The notes under the pieces: generated by a model
The model's database searches: none
Told to the model about the DNA's origin: nothing
Seen by the model: the letters and a program-made list of their open reading frames with translations, nothing else
Assembly (NCBI GenBank): GCA_013153715.1
Contig: JAADDW010000015.1
Coordinates: 62,001-126,000 of the forward strand
DNA from: Campylobacterota bacterium
GTDB taxonomy: Bacteria > Campylobacterota > Campylobacteria > Campylobacterales > Nitratiruptoraceae
Reading direction: 5' to 3'
DNA length: 64,000 nt
Part shown: piece by piece, positions 45,897 to 55,154 of the stretch
Layout: the number at the start of each line of letters is the position of its first letter
How positions within the stretch are numbered: the first letter of the stretch is position 1
Translations under genes and position numbers: made by a program

Positions 45897-46643
45897 TCAG
45901 CGGATGAGGTGGCTAATCAGTTTGAGAGGTGTTATATCGAAGTAGATATTCCGTCGGGGAACCCTGCACCTGCAGATCTCATTGGGGTCCCTCAGGGGCT
46001 GTTTCGGGAGGCGGAACCCTTTGGGAAAAAATTTTTTCGGGTGGGCCAGAGCTCCGACCTTGACCCTCTTCTCCCGTGCCGCAAGGGCTATAGGGTAGCT
46101 CCCGACCTTGTGGATGAGGCCGAAGCTCCCTACTCCATCGGCTCCAAAGAGGACCAGCTCCACCTCTTGGACGAAGAAGGGGGCCGCTCCGTCGATAATG
46201 AGTTCTACGGAGATCCCCTCCTCCCAGAGCCTCTTGGCCAGCTCCACCCCCTCCCTTTTGGGACGGGATTCCGTCACCATGACTCGGCTCACCCTGGATC
46301 GGAGAATTGCCTCCAGGAGGGCGGAGCTAAATGAGTGGACCAGGAGGGAGCGGTCGGCTATGAGGGCGACTGCCGACTCCACGACCTTCTGGTGCTCTCT
46401 CTCAAACTCTTCCCACCATCTCTGGCAGAAGCTCTTCCGATCCTCCCCCTCTTGGAGGGCTTTGTGGAGATCGACCAGGAAGTTATAGATCGATGCCATG
46501 TAGGGCTGGGTCCCCCAGGCCAGGGAGAGGAAGCGCTGGATATTGTCGGCCTCCAGGGCGACCTCAATGAGTTTTCTGGTTAGATAGGTGGCTCCATGGC
46601 TGTTATCCCTTTTGATCTCTTCCAGTCTCTCTATCCAGTTCAC
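45897..46643 (-). CDS. eIF-2B alpha/beta/delta-like protein
   Basis: A 248-residue protein of the eIF-2B/MtnA/ribose-1,5-bisphosphate isomerase superfamily. Indicative segments are LLVHSFSSALLEAI, MVTESRPKREGVELAKRLWEEGISVELIIDGAAPFFV and the typical LVLFGADGVGSFGLIHKVGSYPIALAARE. In bacteria such proteins are isomerases of sugar phosphates; the substrate is unknown here. The C-terminus (EICRCRVPRRNIYFDITP) is also superfamily-like. The start overlaps the SplB-like stop by 4 bases. Confidence 0.8.
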   Translation of the reverse strand: MNWIERLEEIKRDNSHGATYLTRKLIEVALEADNIQRFLSLAWGTQPYMASIYNFLVDLHKALQEGEDRKSFCQRWWEEFEREHQKVVESAVALIADRSLLVHSFSSALLEAILRSRVSRVMVTESRPKREGVELAKRLWEEGISVELIIDGAAPFFVQEVELVLFGADGVGSFGLIHKVGSYPIALAAREKRVKVGALAHPKKFFPKGFRLPKQPLRDPNEICRCRVPRRNIYFDITPLKLISHLIR

Positions 46644-47872
46644 AGGAGTCCTTTGATTTTGGCGAGGTAGCTGTACTTCATGGCCAGTTCAAAGCTCTCA
46701 TTTGTGGGGTAGTCGTAGCCGAACACCCTTTTCCAGAGGGAGTGGTCCTCCATGCAGAGGTAGAAAAAGAGTTTTCCGTGCCACGGCTTGAGGGAGTTGT
46801 AGCCCAGGGAGAAGAGCTCCTCCTTGATCTGGAGGGGGTAGGAGAGTTTGCCGTTGCTCTCTACGAAGGGCATCTGGAGAACTTTACTCCTGATGGCCCG
46901 TTGCCTGAGCCTCTTGATGACAGGTTTGATGAATGTGAGGGTCCCGAAGCTGACCATGGCCACCAGACGGGGATCAAATCTCTCAAGGAGCTCTTGGAAG
47001 AGGGCTCCATACTCCTCCTGCCACCCTTGGTAATGGATCATCGGGTGGAAGTGGAAGCCGATGAGCCTCCCTTTGTCGTGGATCTTCTGGGCCGCATCCA
47101 GCCGTCTCTCCAGGGAGGCTGTGAACCGCTCCTCCTTTTCGATGATGGTCTGGGGGTTGAGGCTCCAGGTGGTGATGATGTTGGGGGGGTAGTCGTGGTC
47201 CAGGAGATAACCGACATTGTCGCTCTTGGTCTTGAGTTCGAGGATCACATTGGGATAGGTCCGGGCAAAGGAGATAAGGGCCTCCAAAATCCCCTCCCTG
47301 TTGCCCCACATGAGGGAGTCGCTACTCTGTCCCGTTCCGATATGGTAGATTTCCCGACGGTCGATGGGGAGGGAGAGGAGTTTCTCTTTAACTCCCCGAT
47401 TGAAGGTGACGGTCTCCTGGTTGTAGAAGCTCTGGATCGAGCAGTAACTGCAGTCGAAGCCGCAGGATTCCACAAGATCGAGGGTCCAGAGATTACAGCA
47501 TCGGGTCTTTGGACTCGCCACGGGGCAGAGACCGAAGCCGACCTTCTTCTCCTCCTCCCTGAACCGAATTCTCTCTCCCCTCTCCCTCTCAATCTGGAAG
47601 TTCCTGTAGCTCTTGGGTCTCTCCCGAATCTCCCGATACCTCTCCCTGATGCGGGAGAGGAGCTCCCTCCTCTCCCGACGGTCCTCCCAGATCTCCCTGA
47701 TGGTCTCCTCACCCCACATCTGGAGATCGACGGCCATATCGCAGAGCTCCTTGAACTGGCTGTGGGAGAACCTGTAGCGGAGGGCCTTCTCCTCCAGAAA
47801 TTTCTGGGTCTCTGGAGTCAGGGAGCCAAAATGGGTTCGGGCCCTCTTCGCCTCAAAATCGTAACCCTTCAC
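46640..47872 (-). CDS. Spore photoproduct lyase-like radical SAM protein
   Basis: A 410-residue radical SAM protein with the cluster motif CGFDCSYC near residue 137 and SplB-type segments (LWTLDLVESCGFDCSYC, LELKTKSDNVG, ITTWSLNPQTII, SFGTLTFIKPVI, LCMEDHSLWKRVFGYDYPTNE). Spore photoproduct lyase repairs thymine lesions in spores, but this lineage does not sporulate, so another substrate is likely. The GTG start overlaps the phosphate transporter stop (GTGA). It is in an operon with hisD, PiT and the eIF-2B-like gene. Confidence 0.85.
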   Translation of the reverse strand: MKGYDFEAKRARTHFGSLTPETQKFLEEKALRYRFSHSQFKELCDMAVDLQMWGEETIREIWEDRRERRELLSRIRERYREIRERPKSYRNFQIERERGERIRFREEEKKVGFGLCPVASPKTRCCNLWTLDLVESCGFDCSYCSIQSFYNQETVTFNRGVKEKLLSLPIDRREIYHIGTGQSSDSLMWGNREGILEALISFARTYPNVILELKTKSDNVGYLLDHDYPPNIITTWSLNPQTIIEKEERFTASLERRLDAAQKIHDKGRLIGFHFHPMIHYQGWQEEYGALFQELLERFDPRLVAMVSFGTLTFIKPVIKRLRQRAIRSKVLQMPFVESNGKLSYPLQIKEELFSLGYNSLKPWHGKLFFYLCMEDHSLWKRVFGYDYPTNESFELAMKYSYLAKIKGLL

Positions 47873-49500
47873 GGCAGGAGCATACCCCTAATCATGAAAT
47901 AGAACATGGCGGCCAAAACTGCGGCGGCGGGGACCGTAATGAGCCAGGCGGCCACAATCATCTTGAGGGCACTCCGTTGGACAAGCTCATATTTTTTCAA
48001 GGCTTTGAGGGCCTTCTTCTCTATCTTCGTCAGCTTGATCTCTCCATCTACCAGCTCGGCGATAACCTCCTTCTCCTTGTTGATCTTCTCGATGAGGGCC
48101 TTGACCAGGAAGGGGTCGGCCTTCTTGGGATCTCCAAGGGCCTCCAGGGCCCGCTCATACTCGGCCAGCTTCTCCATCTCCTCCTCCAGGCGGGCCCGTT
48201 TGAACTCCTCCTTGAGCTCCTCTTCGCTCTTTCTCTCCTCCTCTTCCAACCGCATGAGGTACTCCCTGAGAAAACCGACTCCAAAGATTCCTCCGACTGC
48301 GATATGGGTCGAGCTCACAGGGAGTCCCAGGGCAGAGGCGATAATGACGGTAATGGCCGCCGCCAGGGCGACGCAGAAGGCTCTAATCTGGTCGAGCTCC
48401 GTAATTCCCTTTCCCACCTTTTTGATCAGTTTGGGACCGTAGAGGGCCAGCCCCAGGGAGATTCCGAGGGCTCCGACCAGCATGACCCAGAGGGGGATGG
48501 GGGCTTTCTTCCCAAATTCACCGCTCATGATGGCGTCGTTGATCCCTGCCAGGGGTCCGACGGCGTTGGCCACATCGTTGGCCCCGTGGGCAAAGCTGAG
48601 AAGGGCGGCGCTGAAGATGAGGGGGATTGTAAAGAGCTGATTGATGGACTCCCGCTCATTGGGGAGTCTATCGGCCCTCTCGGCAATTCTCGGCTTGACG
48701 AAGAGATAGACGGCCACAGCTATTCCCAAACCGATGAGGATGGCCAGGGGGAGGGGGACTTTGATGATATGTTTGAGCCCCTTGACAATGAGGTAACTCC
48801 CAAAGGCCCAGCTCATGATGGCGATATAGAGGGGAACCCATTTTTTGGCCGCTGTGATCTTATCTTCCCGAAAGATAACATTCCTCTTGATGATGTAGAG
48901 GAACCCGGCGGCAATGAGTCCCCCTAGAACGGGGGAGATGACCCAGCTGGCGGCGATCTTTCCCATGGTGGACCAGTTGACCATGGTAAACCCTGCGGCG
49001 GCGATACCGGCTCCCATCACCCCTCCCACAATGGAGTGGGTTGTGGAGACAGGGGCTCCCATGGCGGTGGCGAGGTTGAGCCAGATGGCCCCTGCCAGAA
49101 GGGCCGCCATCATGATCCAGATGAAGGTCTGGGTATCGGCGATCATGGAGGGATCGATAATCCCCTTCCGTATCGTCCCCACCACATCGGCCCCCGCAAT
49201 GAGGGCTCCTGCGGCCTCGAAGATGGCGGCTATGATGATGGCTCCCATGAGGGAGAGGGCTCCGCTCCCGACGGCGGGTCCTACATTGTTGGCTACATCA
49301 TTGGCCCCGATATTCATCGCCATATAGCCTCCGAAGATGGCGGCTATGACGAGGAGGTACCTATGTTCGATCCCCCCGGCGTGGAGGGAGGCATAGATCA
49401 TCACTCCGGCGATGAAGAGGAGGGCGATGACGATCCGACCTGCGTCGCTGAGGTCGAACTTTCTGGCACGCTTCACCTCGGGAATATGTTTGAGATCCAT
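47869..49500 (-). CDS. PiT-family inorganic phosphate transporter
   Basis: A 543-residue membrane transporter. The duplicated PiT signature appears as GANDVANNVGPAVG near residue 66 and GANDVANAVGPL near residue 313, with VSTTHSIVGGVMG and VSSTHIAVGGIFG following each. About ten transmembrane helices. A long charged cytosolic segment (about 400-515, EEEERKSEEELKEEFKRARLEEE...) precedes the final helix. It moves phosphate with H+ or Na+. The ATG overlaps the hisD stop by one base. Confidence 0.95.
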   Translation of the reverse strand: MDLKHIPEVKRARKFDLSDAGRIVIALLFIAGVMIYASLHAGGIEHRYLLVIAAIFGGYMAMNIGANDVANNVGPAVGSGALSLMGAIIIAAIFEAAGALIAGADVVGTIRKGIIDPSMIADTQTFIWIMMAALLAGAIWLNLATAMGAPVSTTHSIVGGVMGAGIAAAGFTMVNWSTMGKIAASWVISPVLGGLIAAGFLYIIKRNVIFREDKITAAKKWVPLYIAIMSWAFGSYLIVKGLKHIIKVPLPLAILIGLGIAVAVYLFVKPRIAERADRLPNERESINQLFTIPLIFSAALLSFAHGANDVANAVGPLAGINDAIMSGEFGKKAPIPLWVMLVGALGISLGLALYGPKLIKKVGKGITELDQIRAFCVALAAAITVIIASALGLPVSSTHIAVGGIFGVGFLREYLMRLEEEERKSEEELKEEFKRARLEEEMEKLAEYERALEALGDPKKADPFLVKALIEKINKEKEVIAELVDGEIKLTKIEKKALKALKKYELVQRSALKMIVAAWLITVPAAAVLAAMFYFMIRGMLLP

Positions 49501-50795
49501 TATCTATCCTTCAGGCGCTCTTCTATAGACTGGGCGTGGGCTTGGAGCCCCTCTACATAGGCGAGGGTAGCCGCTACCCCTCCAATCTCCTCTACTGCTT
49601 CGGGGCTGAAGGAGATGATGGAGCTCTTCTTGAGAAAGTGCTCTGTGGAGAGGGGGCTGTAGAAGCGGGCCGTTCCCCCTGTGGGGAGTGTGTGGTTGGG
49701 GCCTGCAATATAGTCTCCGATGGGTTCTGGGGTAAATTCCCCGAGGAAGATGGCCCCTGCATCTCTGATCTTCGGGAGGAGTTGGAAAGGGTCTGCCGTC
49801 ATGATCTCCAGATGTTCCGGAGCTATTCTATTCATCAGCTCGATCCCCTCCTCCATTGAGGAGGTCACAATGATAGCCCCCCGCTCTTCGATGGAGCGGG
49901 TTGCGATCTCCCGGCGCTCCAGCCCCTGGAGGAGGGTGGAGAGCTCTCTCTGGACCGCCTGGGCCAGCTCCCGACTGGGGGTGATGAGAATGGAGCTCGC
50001 CATCTCGTCATGTTCCGCCTGGCTCAAGAGATCGATGGCTACATAGCGGGGATTTGCCCCTCCATCTGCCAGAATACCGATCTCGCTGGGTCCGGCGATC
50101 ATGTCGATATTGACCTCTCCATAGACCAATTTCTTGGCTGTGGCGACGAAGATATTCCCCGGTCCTGTAATCACATCGACCTTGGGGATTGTCTCTGTGC
50201 CGAAGGCGAGGGCCCCGATGGCGCTGGCTCCCCCCACTTTGTAGACCTGTTGGAAGCCGCAGAGGTGGCAGGCGGCCAGGAGGAGGGGGTTGGGCTCATT
50301 CTCCGGTGTAGGGGTTGTGACGACAATCTCTTTGACACCGGCGACGATGGCCGGAATTCCGTTCATCAGGAGACTGCTGGGATAGGCCGCTTTGCCGCCC
50401 GGAATGTAGAGCCCCGCCCTCTCGACGGGGGTTACCTTCTGTCCCAGAATGGTCCCGTTCTCTTCACAGTCGATCCACGATTTGGGGAGCTGTTTCCGGT
50501 GGTAGGCCTCAATTCTCTCATAGGCTGTGTGGAGGGCCTCCCTGACCTGTGGATCTAGCTCCCTGTATGCCCGTTCCATCTCTCCAGGATCGATGAGGAG
50601 TTCCTCGCTCCTCCGGGGCTCCCATCTGTCAAATTGGGCGATATGGGCCATGAGGGCACGATCCCCCTCCTCCCTGATCTCCTTCAGGATCTTCTGGACA
50701 ACGGGGGTCACCTCCTCCATATCCATCTGGGCCCGGTCGAGAATCCTTTGAAACTCCCTGTCGAACCCGGGATCTTCTGTCGCTAGTACTCTCAT
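49500..50795 (-). CDS. hisD: Histidinol dehydrogenase
   Basis: A 431-residue zinc enzyme for the last two steps of histidine synthesis. Signatures: PVERAGLYIPGGKAAYPSS, VDVITGPGNIFVATAKK, DMIAGPSEIGILAD, LLSQAEHDEMASSILIT and IAGPNHTLPTGGTARF. The zinc ligands in the QAEHD and NRIAPEHLE regions are present. It leads the operon hisD-PiT-SplB-eIF2B-like and follows the PLP enzyme gene by one base. Confidence 0.97.
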   Translation of the reverse strand: MRVLATEDPGFDREFQRILDRAQMDMEEVTPVVQKILKEIREEGDRALMAHIAQFDRWEPRRSEELLIDPGEMERAYRELDPQVREALHTAYERIEAYHRKQLPKSWIDCEENGTILGQKVTPVERAGLYIPGGKAAYPSSLLMNGIPAIVAGVKEIVVTTPTPENEPNPLLLAACHLCGFQQVYKVGGASAIGALAFGTETIPKVDVITGPGNIFVATAKKLVYGEVNIDMIAGPSEIGILADGGANPRYVAIDLLSQAEHDEMASSILITPSRELAQAVQRELSTLLQGLERREIATRSIEERGAIIVTSSMEEGIELMNRIAPEHLEIMTADPFQLLPKIRDAGAIFLGEFTPEPIGDYIAGPNHTLPTGGTARFYSPLSTEHFLKKSSIISFSPEAVEEIGGVAATLAYVEGLQAHAQSIEERLKDR

Positions 50796-50796
50796 C

Positions 50797-51681
50797 TTAC
50801 TCCCCGATTATGGTTTTGGCGATTGTACCAAACTTTGCCTTGTATCTTGCTATCATAGTCTCGTTACCCAGGAGTCCCCCCTGGTGGATGTAGAGGAGCT
50901 TCTCACCAAAGAGGTTGTGGGCCTTGAGGGTGATGAAGCCGACCGGATCGTAGAGGAGATCGAACTCTATCCCGCTCCCCCCGACTATCTCTCCCCATAT
51001 CTCCCATAATTCTCGGGAGAGCCGTCCAAAGGGATACCGCCTGGGTGGTTCCAGAATGGTTGGATGGCAGGAGCTGTCCGGCTCCAAGGTGGAGAACTGC
51101 CTCTGGAGATACTCCCTCCCTCCGACACAGGGGACCGTGAGGACCCGATACTCGGGGAGATATTTCTGGAGAAAGAGGGCTGTCGTCCCTGTCCCCGATG
51201 GGAGGAAGATGGTGATCTCCCTCCCCCTTGCCCACTGCCGAATTTCCTGGGCCAGAAGAGCAATTCCCAAGGCCGCCTCCTCTGTCCGCCCCCCTTCCGG
51301 TAGGATGAGAGAGGAGCCGTGGAGAATTGTGCGGGAGAGGAGGTTCCGCTCCTCGATGGGAAACTCCTCGATGGGGCGGAGTTCCATGCCCAGCTCCAGG
51401 GCCCCTTTGAGATTACCTGCCGGATTTTCCACGGCCCGGCGGTCGAAGCGGGCGTAGTAGATGAAGGACCACCTCCGCTTCCGGGCAATGTGGGCGAGGC
51501 TGTACATGGCGTTGGAGTGGAGGGAGCCGTAGGAGATAAGGGTATCGATGGGGAGTGGAGTGTGGAGGAGAAAGTGGAGTTTTCTCCCCTTGTTTCCACC
51601 GATGTGGGGGTCGAGAAGATCGTCCCTCTTCAACCAGAAGGGATAGGGTTTTGAGATGAACTCTACAGGTGTCGGCTCCAT
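50797..51681 (-). CDS. PLP-dependent enzyme, ACC deaminase/D-cysteine desulfhydrase family
   Basis: A 294-residue fold-type II PLP enzyme. KRDDLLDPHIGGNKGRKL near residue 18 contains the PLP lysine, and FLPSGTGTTALFLQ near residue 160 binds the phosphate. Family members deaminate ACC or desulfhydrate D-cysteine; the specificity is not clear. The upstream region contains no strong ribosome site, so the mRNA may be nearly leaderless. One base separates its stop from the hisD start. Confidence 0.85.
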   Translation of the reverse strand: MEPTPVEFISKPYPFWLKRDDLLDPHIGGNKGRKLHFLLHTPLPIDTLISYGSLHSNAMYSLAHIARKRRWSFIYYARFDRRAVENPAGNLKGALELGMELRPIEEFPIEERNLLSRTILHGSSLILPEGGRTEEAALGIALLAQEIRQWARGREITIFLPSGTGTTALFLQKYLPEYRVLTVPCVGGREYLQRQFSTLEPDSSCHPTILEPPRRYPFGRLSRELWEIWGEIVGGSGIEFDLLYDPVGFITLKAHNLFGEKLLYIHQGGLLGNETMIARYKAKFGTIAKTIIGE

Positions 51682-51770
51682 AGGAGAGAGTATAGTCTCC
51701 TCCGGTTACAAATTGGCGACATGGTGGAGATGGAGAGGGTAAAATCGGTTTCGGAGATGCCCCCTTCCTC

Positions 51771-51792
51771 CCCCTCCGGAGAGTGGGAGGGG
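51771..51792 (-). terminator. Hairpin directly after fba
   Basis: On the minus strand CCCCTCC-cactctcc-GGAGGGG, a perfect 7-bp stem within a few bases of the fba stop. No U-tract follows, so termination is only suggested. The rest of the 110-base gap to the PLP enzyme shows nothing. Confidence 0.35.
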
Positions 51793-52869
51793 TCAGTTGA
51801 CATTGAGACTACGGAGATCCCTGTAGGCTTGGAGGACCCGTTCCTTCATACTCTTCTCCCCTTCTCGAAGCCATTTACGGGGATCGTAGTATTTCTTGTT
51901 GGGTTTATCCTCACCCTCTGGGTTGCCTATCTGGCTCTGGAGATAGTCGTGGTACCGTTCGATATACCCTTTGACGCCGCTCCAGAAGGCCCACTGGGTG
52001 TCGGTATCGATATTCATCTTGACGACGCCGTAGTCGATGGCTTCGTGGATCTTCTCTAACTCGCTTCCACTCCCTCCATGGAAGACGAAACTGACGGGCT
52101 TCTCCTTCTCGATACCGAGGTGGGTTCGGATATACTCCTGGGAGTTTTTGAGGATAATGGGTTCCAGTCTGACGCTCCCCGGTTTATAGACCCCGTGGAC
52201 ATTGCCGAAGCTGGCGGCAATGGTGAAGTAGGGACTGATCTTGCTGAGCCGCTGGTAGGCGAGGGCCACCTCTTCGGGCTGGGTATAGAGCTTGGCGTTC
52301 TCTATCCCTGTGTTGTCGACCCCATCTTCTTCCCCCCCTGTCACTCCCAGCTCTATCTCTAGGTGCATGCCCAGGGGAGCCATCCGCTTCAGATACTCTT
52401 CGCAGGTGGATAGGTTCTCCTCCAGAGGCTCCTCGGAGAGATCGAGCATATGGGAGCTAAAGAGGGGACGGCCATGGAGTCTGAAATACTCCTCCCCAGC
52501 GGCCAGGAGTCCATCGATCCACGGGAGGAGTTTCCGTGCGGCGTGGTCGGTGTGGAGTACTACACTCACCCCGTAGGCCTCGGCTAGAATATGGATATGT
52601 TTGGCGGCGGAGATGGCTCCGAGTATCGCCCCCTTCTGATCGCTGTTGTCCAACCCTTTACCGGCCCAGAAGTGGGCTCCCCCGTTGCTCAGCTGGATAA
52701 TGATGGGAGAGTTGGCCTCCCGTGCCGCCTCCATGACGGCGTTGGCCGAGTTGGTCCCGACCACATTGATGGCGGGAAGGGCGAAATTATGCTCCTTGGC
52801 ATACTCGTAGAGTCGGAGAAGATCGTCACCCCAGACCACTCCGGGCTTGAGGAATTGAGAGACCCCCAT
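51793..52869 (-). CDS. fba: Fructose-bisphosphate aldolase, class II
   Basis: A 358-residue zinc aldolase. HTDHAARK near residue 104 holds the catalytic Asp and a zinc His, LEIELGVTGGEEDGVDNT near residue 172 the conserved Glu, and FVFHGGSGS and VVKMNIDTDTQWA the remaining phosphate and zinc sites. It works with the gapA-pgk-tpiA enzymes, chiefly in gluconeogenesis. It follows the PEB4-like gene on the same strand, the same arrangement as peb4-fba in C. jejuni and HP0175-HP0176. Confidence 0.97.
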   Translation of the reverse strand: MGVSQFLKPGVVWGDDLLRLYEYAKEHNFALPAINVVGTNSANAVMEAAREANSPIIIQLSNGGAHFWAGKGLDNSDQKGAILGAISAAKHIHILAEAYGVSVVLHTDHAARKLLPWIDGLLAAGEEYFRLHGRPLFSSHMLDLSEEPLEENLSTCEEYLKRMAPLGMHLEIELGVTGGEEDGVDNTGIENAKLYTQPEEVALAYQRLSKISPYFTIAASFGNVHGVYKPGSVRLEPIILKNSQEYIRTHLGIEKEKPVSFVFHGGSGSELEKIHEAIDYGVVKMNIDTDTQWAFWSGVKGYIERYHDYLQSQIGNPEGEDKPNKKYYDPRKWLREGEKSMKERVLQAYRDLRSLNVN

Positions 52870-52878
52870 GGAACCCCC

Positions 52879-53697
52879 TTAGAGCATCTTTTTGATCTTG
52901 GCGTGTCTCTTCAACTTTTCAGCCTCTTTTCTCACCCTCTCTTGAAACTTCTCCATGTGGAGCTGTTGTTTGATCCGCTCCTTCACCTTCTCGAAAGGGA
53001 TGGTGGAGGCCGGTTTCTTCTCCTCTACATAGATCACATGGTAGCCAAACTGGGTCTTGACAGGCTCTTTGGTGAACTGGCCCGGTCGGAGGGAGAAGGC
53101 GGCATCGCTGAAGGGTTTGACCATCTGTCCCCGTCGGAAGAAGCCGAGATCTCCTCCCCTCTTTCCGCTGGGGCCGACAGATTTGGTCTTGGCGAGCTCA
53201 ATAAATTTCTCCTTCAGTTGGGATTTGGGAGTCTTCTCTAGCTCTTTGATAATCTCCTTGGCTTCCGATTCGCTCTTGACCAGAATGTGGCGGGCGTGGA
53301 CCATCTCTGGCTGTTTGAACTGCTCTTTATGTTTATTGTAGTAGGATTTGGCTTCGCTGTCGGTGATGGTAATCGCCTCGTACTGCTTTCGCATCCAGGT
53401 TTCAAGGGCAAGGTCTCCCTTCAACTTCTGGAGAGCCTCTTTGAACTCTTTGGTATGCTCAATTCCACTCTTGATCGCCTTCTCTTTGAGGAGCTCCCTC
53501 TCGATGGCCTGTTCCACAACTTTCTCTTTGATCTGGGGAGGGAGCTGTTCAAAGCGCATACCGCTCTGGGCCAAGATGGGAGCTATATCATCTGTGGTGA
53601 TCTTCTTCCCATTCACCTCGGCAATAACCTGGGCGGCCACAGCACTCCCTGCCGTGAGAGCGAGGGCTACCAAACCTCCGACGATGTAGTGCTTCAT
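52879..53697 (-). CDS. PEB4/Cbf2-like periplasmic peptidyl-prolyl isomerase
   Basis: A 272-residue parvulin-type chaperone. A signal peptide (YIVGGLVALALTAGSAVA) is followed by a SurA-like N-terminal domain (EVNGKKITTDDIAPIL, residues 25-125) and a parvulin domain (MVHARHILVKSESEAKEII ... GGDLGFFRRGQMVKPFSDAAFSL ... GYHVIYVEEKK, about 130-230). It assists outer-membrane protein folding. It precedes fba by 9 bases. Confidence 0.93.
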   Translation of the reverse strand: MKHYIVGGLVALALTAGSAVAAQVIAEVNGKKITTDDIAPILAQSGMRFEQLPPQIKEKVVEQAIERELLKEKAIKSGIEHTKEFKEALQKLKGDLALETWMRKQYEAITITDSEAKSYYNKHKEQFKQPEMVHARHILVKSESEAKEIIKELEKTPKSQLKEKFIELAKTKSVGPSGKRGGDLGFFRRGQMVKPFSDAAFSLRPGQFTKEPVKTQFGYHVIYVEEKKPASTIPFEKVKERIKQQLHMEKFQERVRKEAEKLKRHAKIKKML

Positions 53698-53750
53698 TCA
53701 CCTATCCTTTTTCAGAAATTCGCCAAATTATAGCCAAAAAAGTTAACCAG

Positions 53751-54464
53751 TTACTTCATGTTATGATAGACATTCTGGACATCGTCATTCTCCTCCAGGG
53801 TCTCGATGAGCCGCTCCACCTTTTCGGCAGTTCCATCGTCGACATCGATCTCGTTGGAGGCCACAAGGCCGACGGTACTCTCCAAAATCTTGGCTCCCGC
53901 CTTTTCCACCGCCTCCAGGACCTTATTGAAATCTGCAGGATCGCTCTCGATGACCAGAACCTCATCGAACTCCAAAATATCGCTGGCTCCCCCCTCCAGG
54001 GCGGCCTCCATAATCTCATCCTCCCTCTCGTCCCGCTCTACGGTGATGACCCCCTTCTTCTCGAACATCCAGGAGACACTCCCGCTGGTACCGAGGCTCC
54101 CTCCATGTTTGGTGAAGGCGTGGCGGACTGCGGCAACGGTCCTGTTCTTGTTGTCGGTGAGGCATTCAACCATAACGGCGACCCCGCCGGGGCCGTACCC
54201 CTCGTAGACCACCTCCTCATATTTGACTCCGGGGAGGTTTCCACTAGCCTTATCGATGGCCCGCTTAATATTTTCCTGGGGCATGGAGACCGCCTTGGCC
54301 CTCTCGATGGCGAGACGGAGGGCCGCATTGGTATCTGGGTTGGGTCCCCCGTCCCGAACGGCTGTCATAATATCTCGGACGGCCCTGGTAAAGAGTTTCC
54401 CCTTTTTGGCGTCCTCTTTGGCTTTAATATGTTTGACTTTTGACCATTTATTGTGACCTGCCAT
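53751..54464 (-). CDS. YebC/PmpR-family protein
   Basis: A 237-residue protein with the family start [18 protein letters not shown] and conserved [11 protein letters not shown] and [19 protein letters not shown]. YebC proteins act as transcription regulators or, in more recent work, as factors relieving ribosome stalling. The frame is open far upstream through nth antisense, but the MAGHNKW start at 54464 is universal in the family. It lies between nth and the PEB4-like gene, which adjoin in C. jejuni. Confidence 0.95.
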   Translation of the reverse strand: MAGHNKWSKVKHIKAKEDAKKGKLFTRAVRDIMTAVRDGGPNPDTNAALRLAIERAKAVSMPQENIKRAIDKASGNLPGVKYEEVVYEGYGPGGVAVMVECLTDNKNRTVAAVRHAFTKHGGSLGTSGSVSWMFEKKGVITVERDEREDEIMEAALEGGASDILEFDEVLVIESDPADFNKVLEAVEKAGAKILESTVGLVASNEIDVDDGTAEKVERLIETLEENDDVQNVYHNMK

Positions 54465-54515
54465 GGGTGCTCCTGAAGAGAATTTGGCTAGAATTATAAC
54501 AAAAAAAGGGTTGGC

Positions 54516-55154
54516 ATGGTCTGGCGCACCCCCCAAGAGATCGAAGAGATCAAGAGACGCTTCCTCCGCCACTATCCCCAAGCCCGGACAGAGTTGGACT
54601 ACCGCAATCTCTACGAGCTTCTGGTGGCTGTAATCCTCTCGGCCCAGTGTACCGACAAACGGGTCAATCTCATCACTCCCAAGCTCTTTGAGAGGTACCC
54701 CGATGTAGCCTCCCTGGCCAGAGCGGAGAGGAGGGAGGTAGAGGAGCTCATCAGGAGCTGTTCCTTCTTCAAGAACAAGGCCAAATATCTCATCGAAATG
54801 GCCCAGATGGTTATGGAGCGGTATGGCGGGGAGATCCCTGGCGATGAGCGGGAGCTCATGAAGCTCCCCGGAGTGGGACGGAAGAGTGCCCATGTGGTCA
54901 TGATCGAATATTTCGGCAAGAATCTCATGGCTGTCGATACCCATGTCTTTCGGGTCGCCCACCGGTTGGGATTGAGCGATTCCAAAACCCCCAAAGGGAC
55001 AGAGGAGGACCTGGTCATGGCTTTCAGGAGCGACCTCCCCAGACTCCACCAGGCTATGGTTCTCTTTGGCCGCTATATCTGCACGGCCCGAACCCCTAAG
55101 TGCTCCGACTGCTTTCTCTCCGATCTCTGTGAGAGTGATGAGAAGGGAGAGTGA
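54516..55154 (+). CDS. nth: Endonuclease III
   Basis: A 212-residue base-excision glycosylase/AP lyase. The helix-hairpin-helix [12 protein letters not shown] contains catalytic Lys123, and Asp141 is in [11 protein letters not shown]. The 4Fe-4S ligands are Cys189, Cys196, Cys199 and Cys205 (C-x6-C-x2-C-x5-C). It is divergent from yebC, and its last 59 bases are antisense to the 3' end of the histidine kinase gene. Confidence 0.96.
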   Translation: MVWRTPQEIEEIKRRFLRHYPQARTELDYRNLYELLVAVILSAQCTDKRVNLITPKLFERYPDVASLARAERREVEELIRSCSFFKNKAKYLIEMAQMVMERYGGEIPGDERELMKLPGVGRKSAHVVMIEYFGKNLMAVDTHVFRVAHRLGLSDSKTPKGTEEDLVMAFRSDLPRLHQAMVLFGRYICTARTPKCSDCFLSDLCESDEKGE

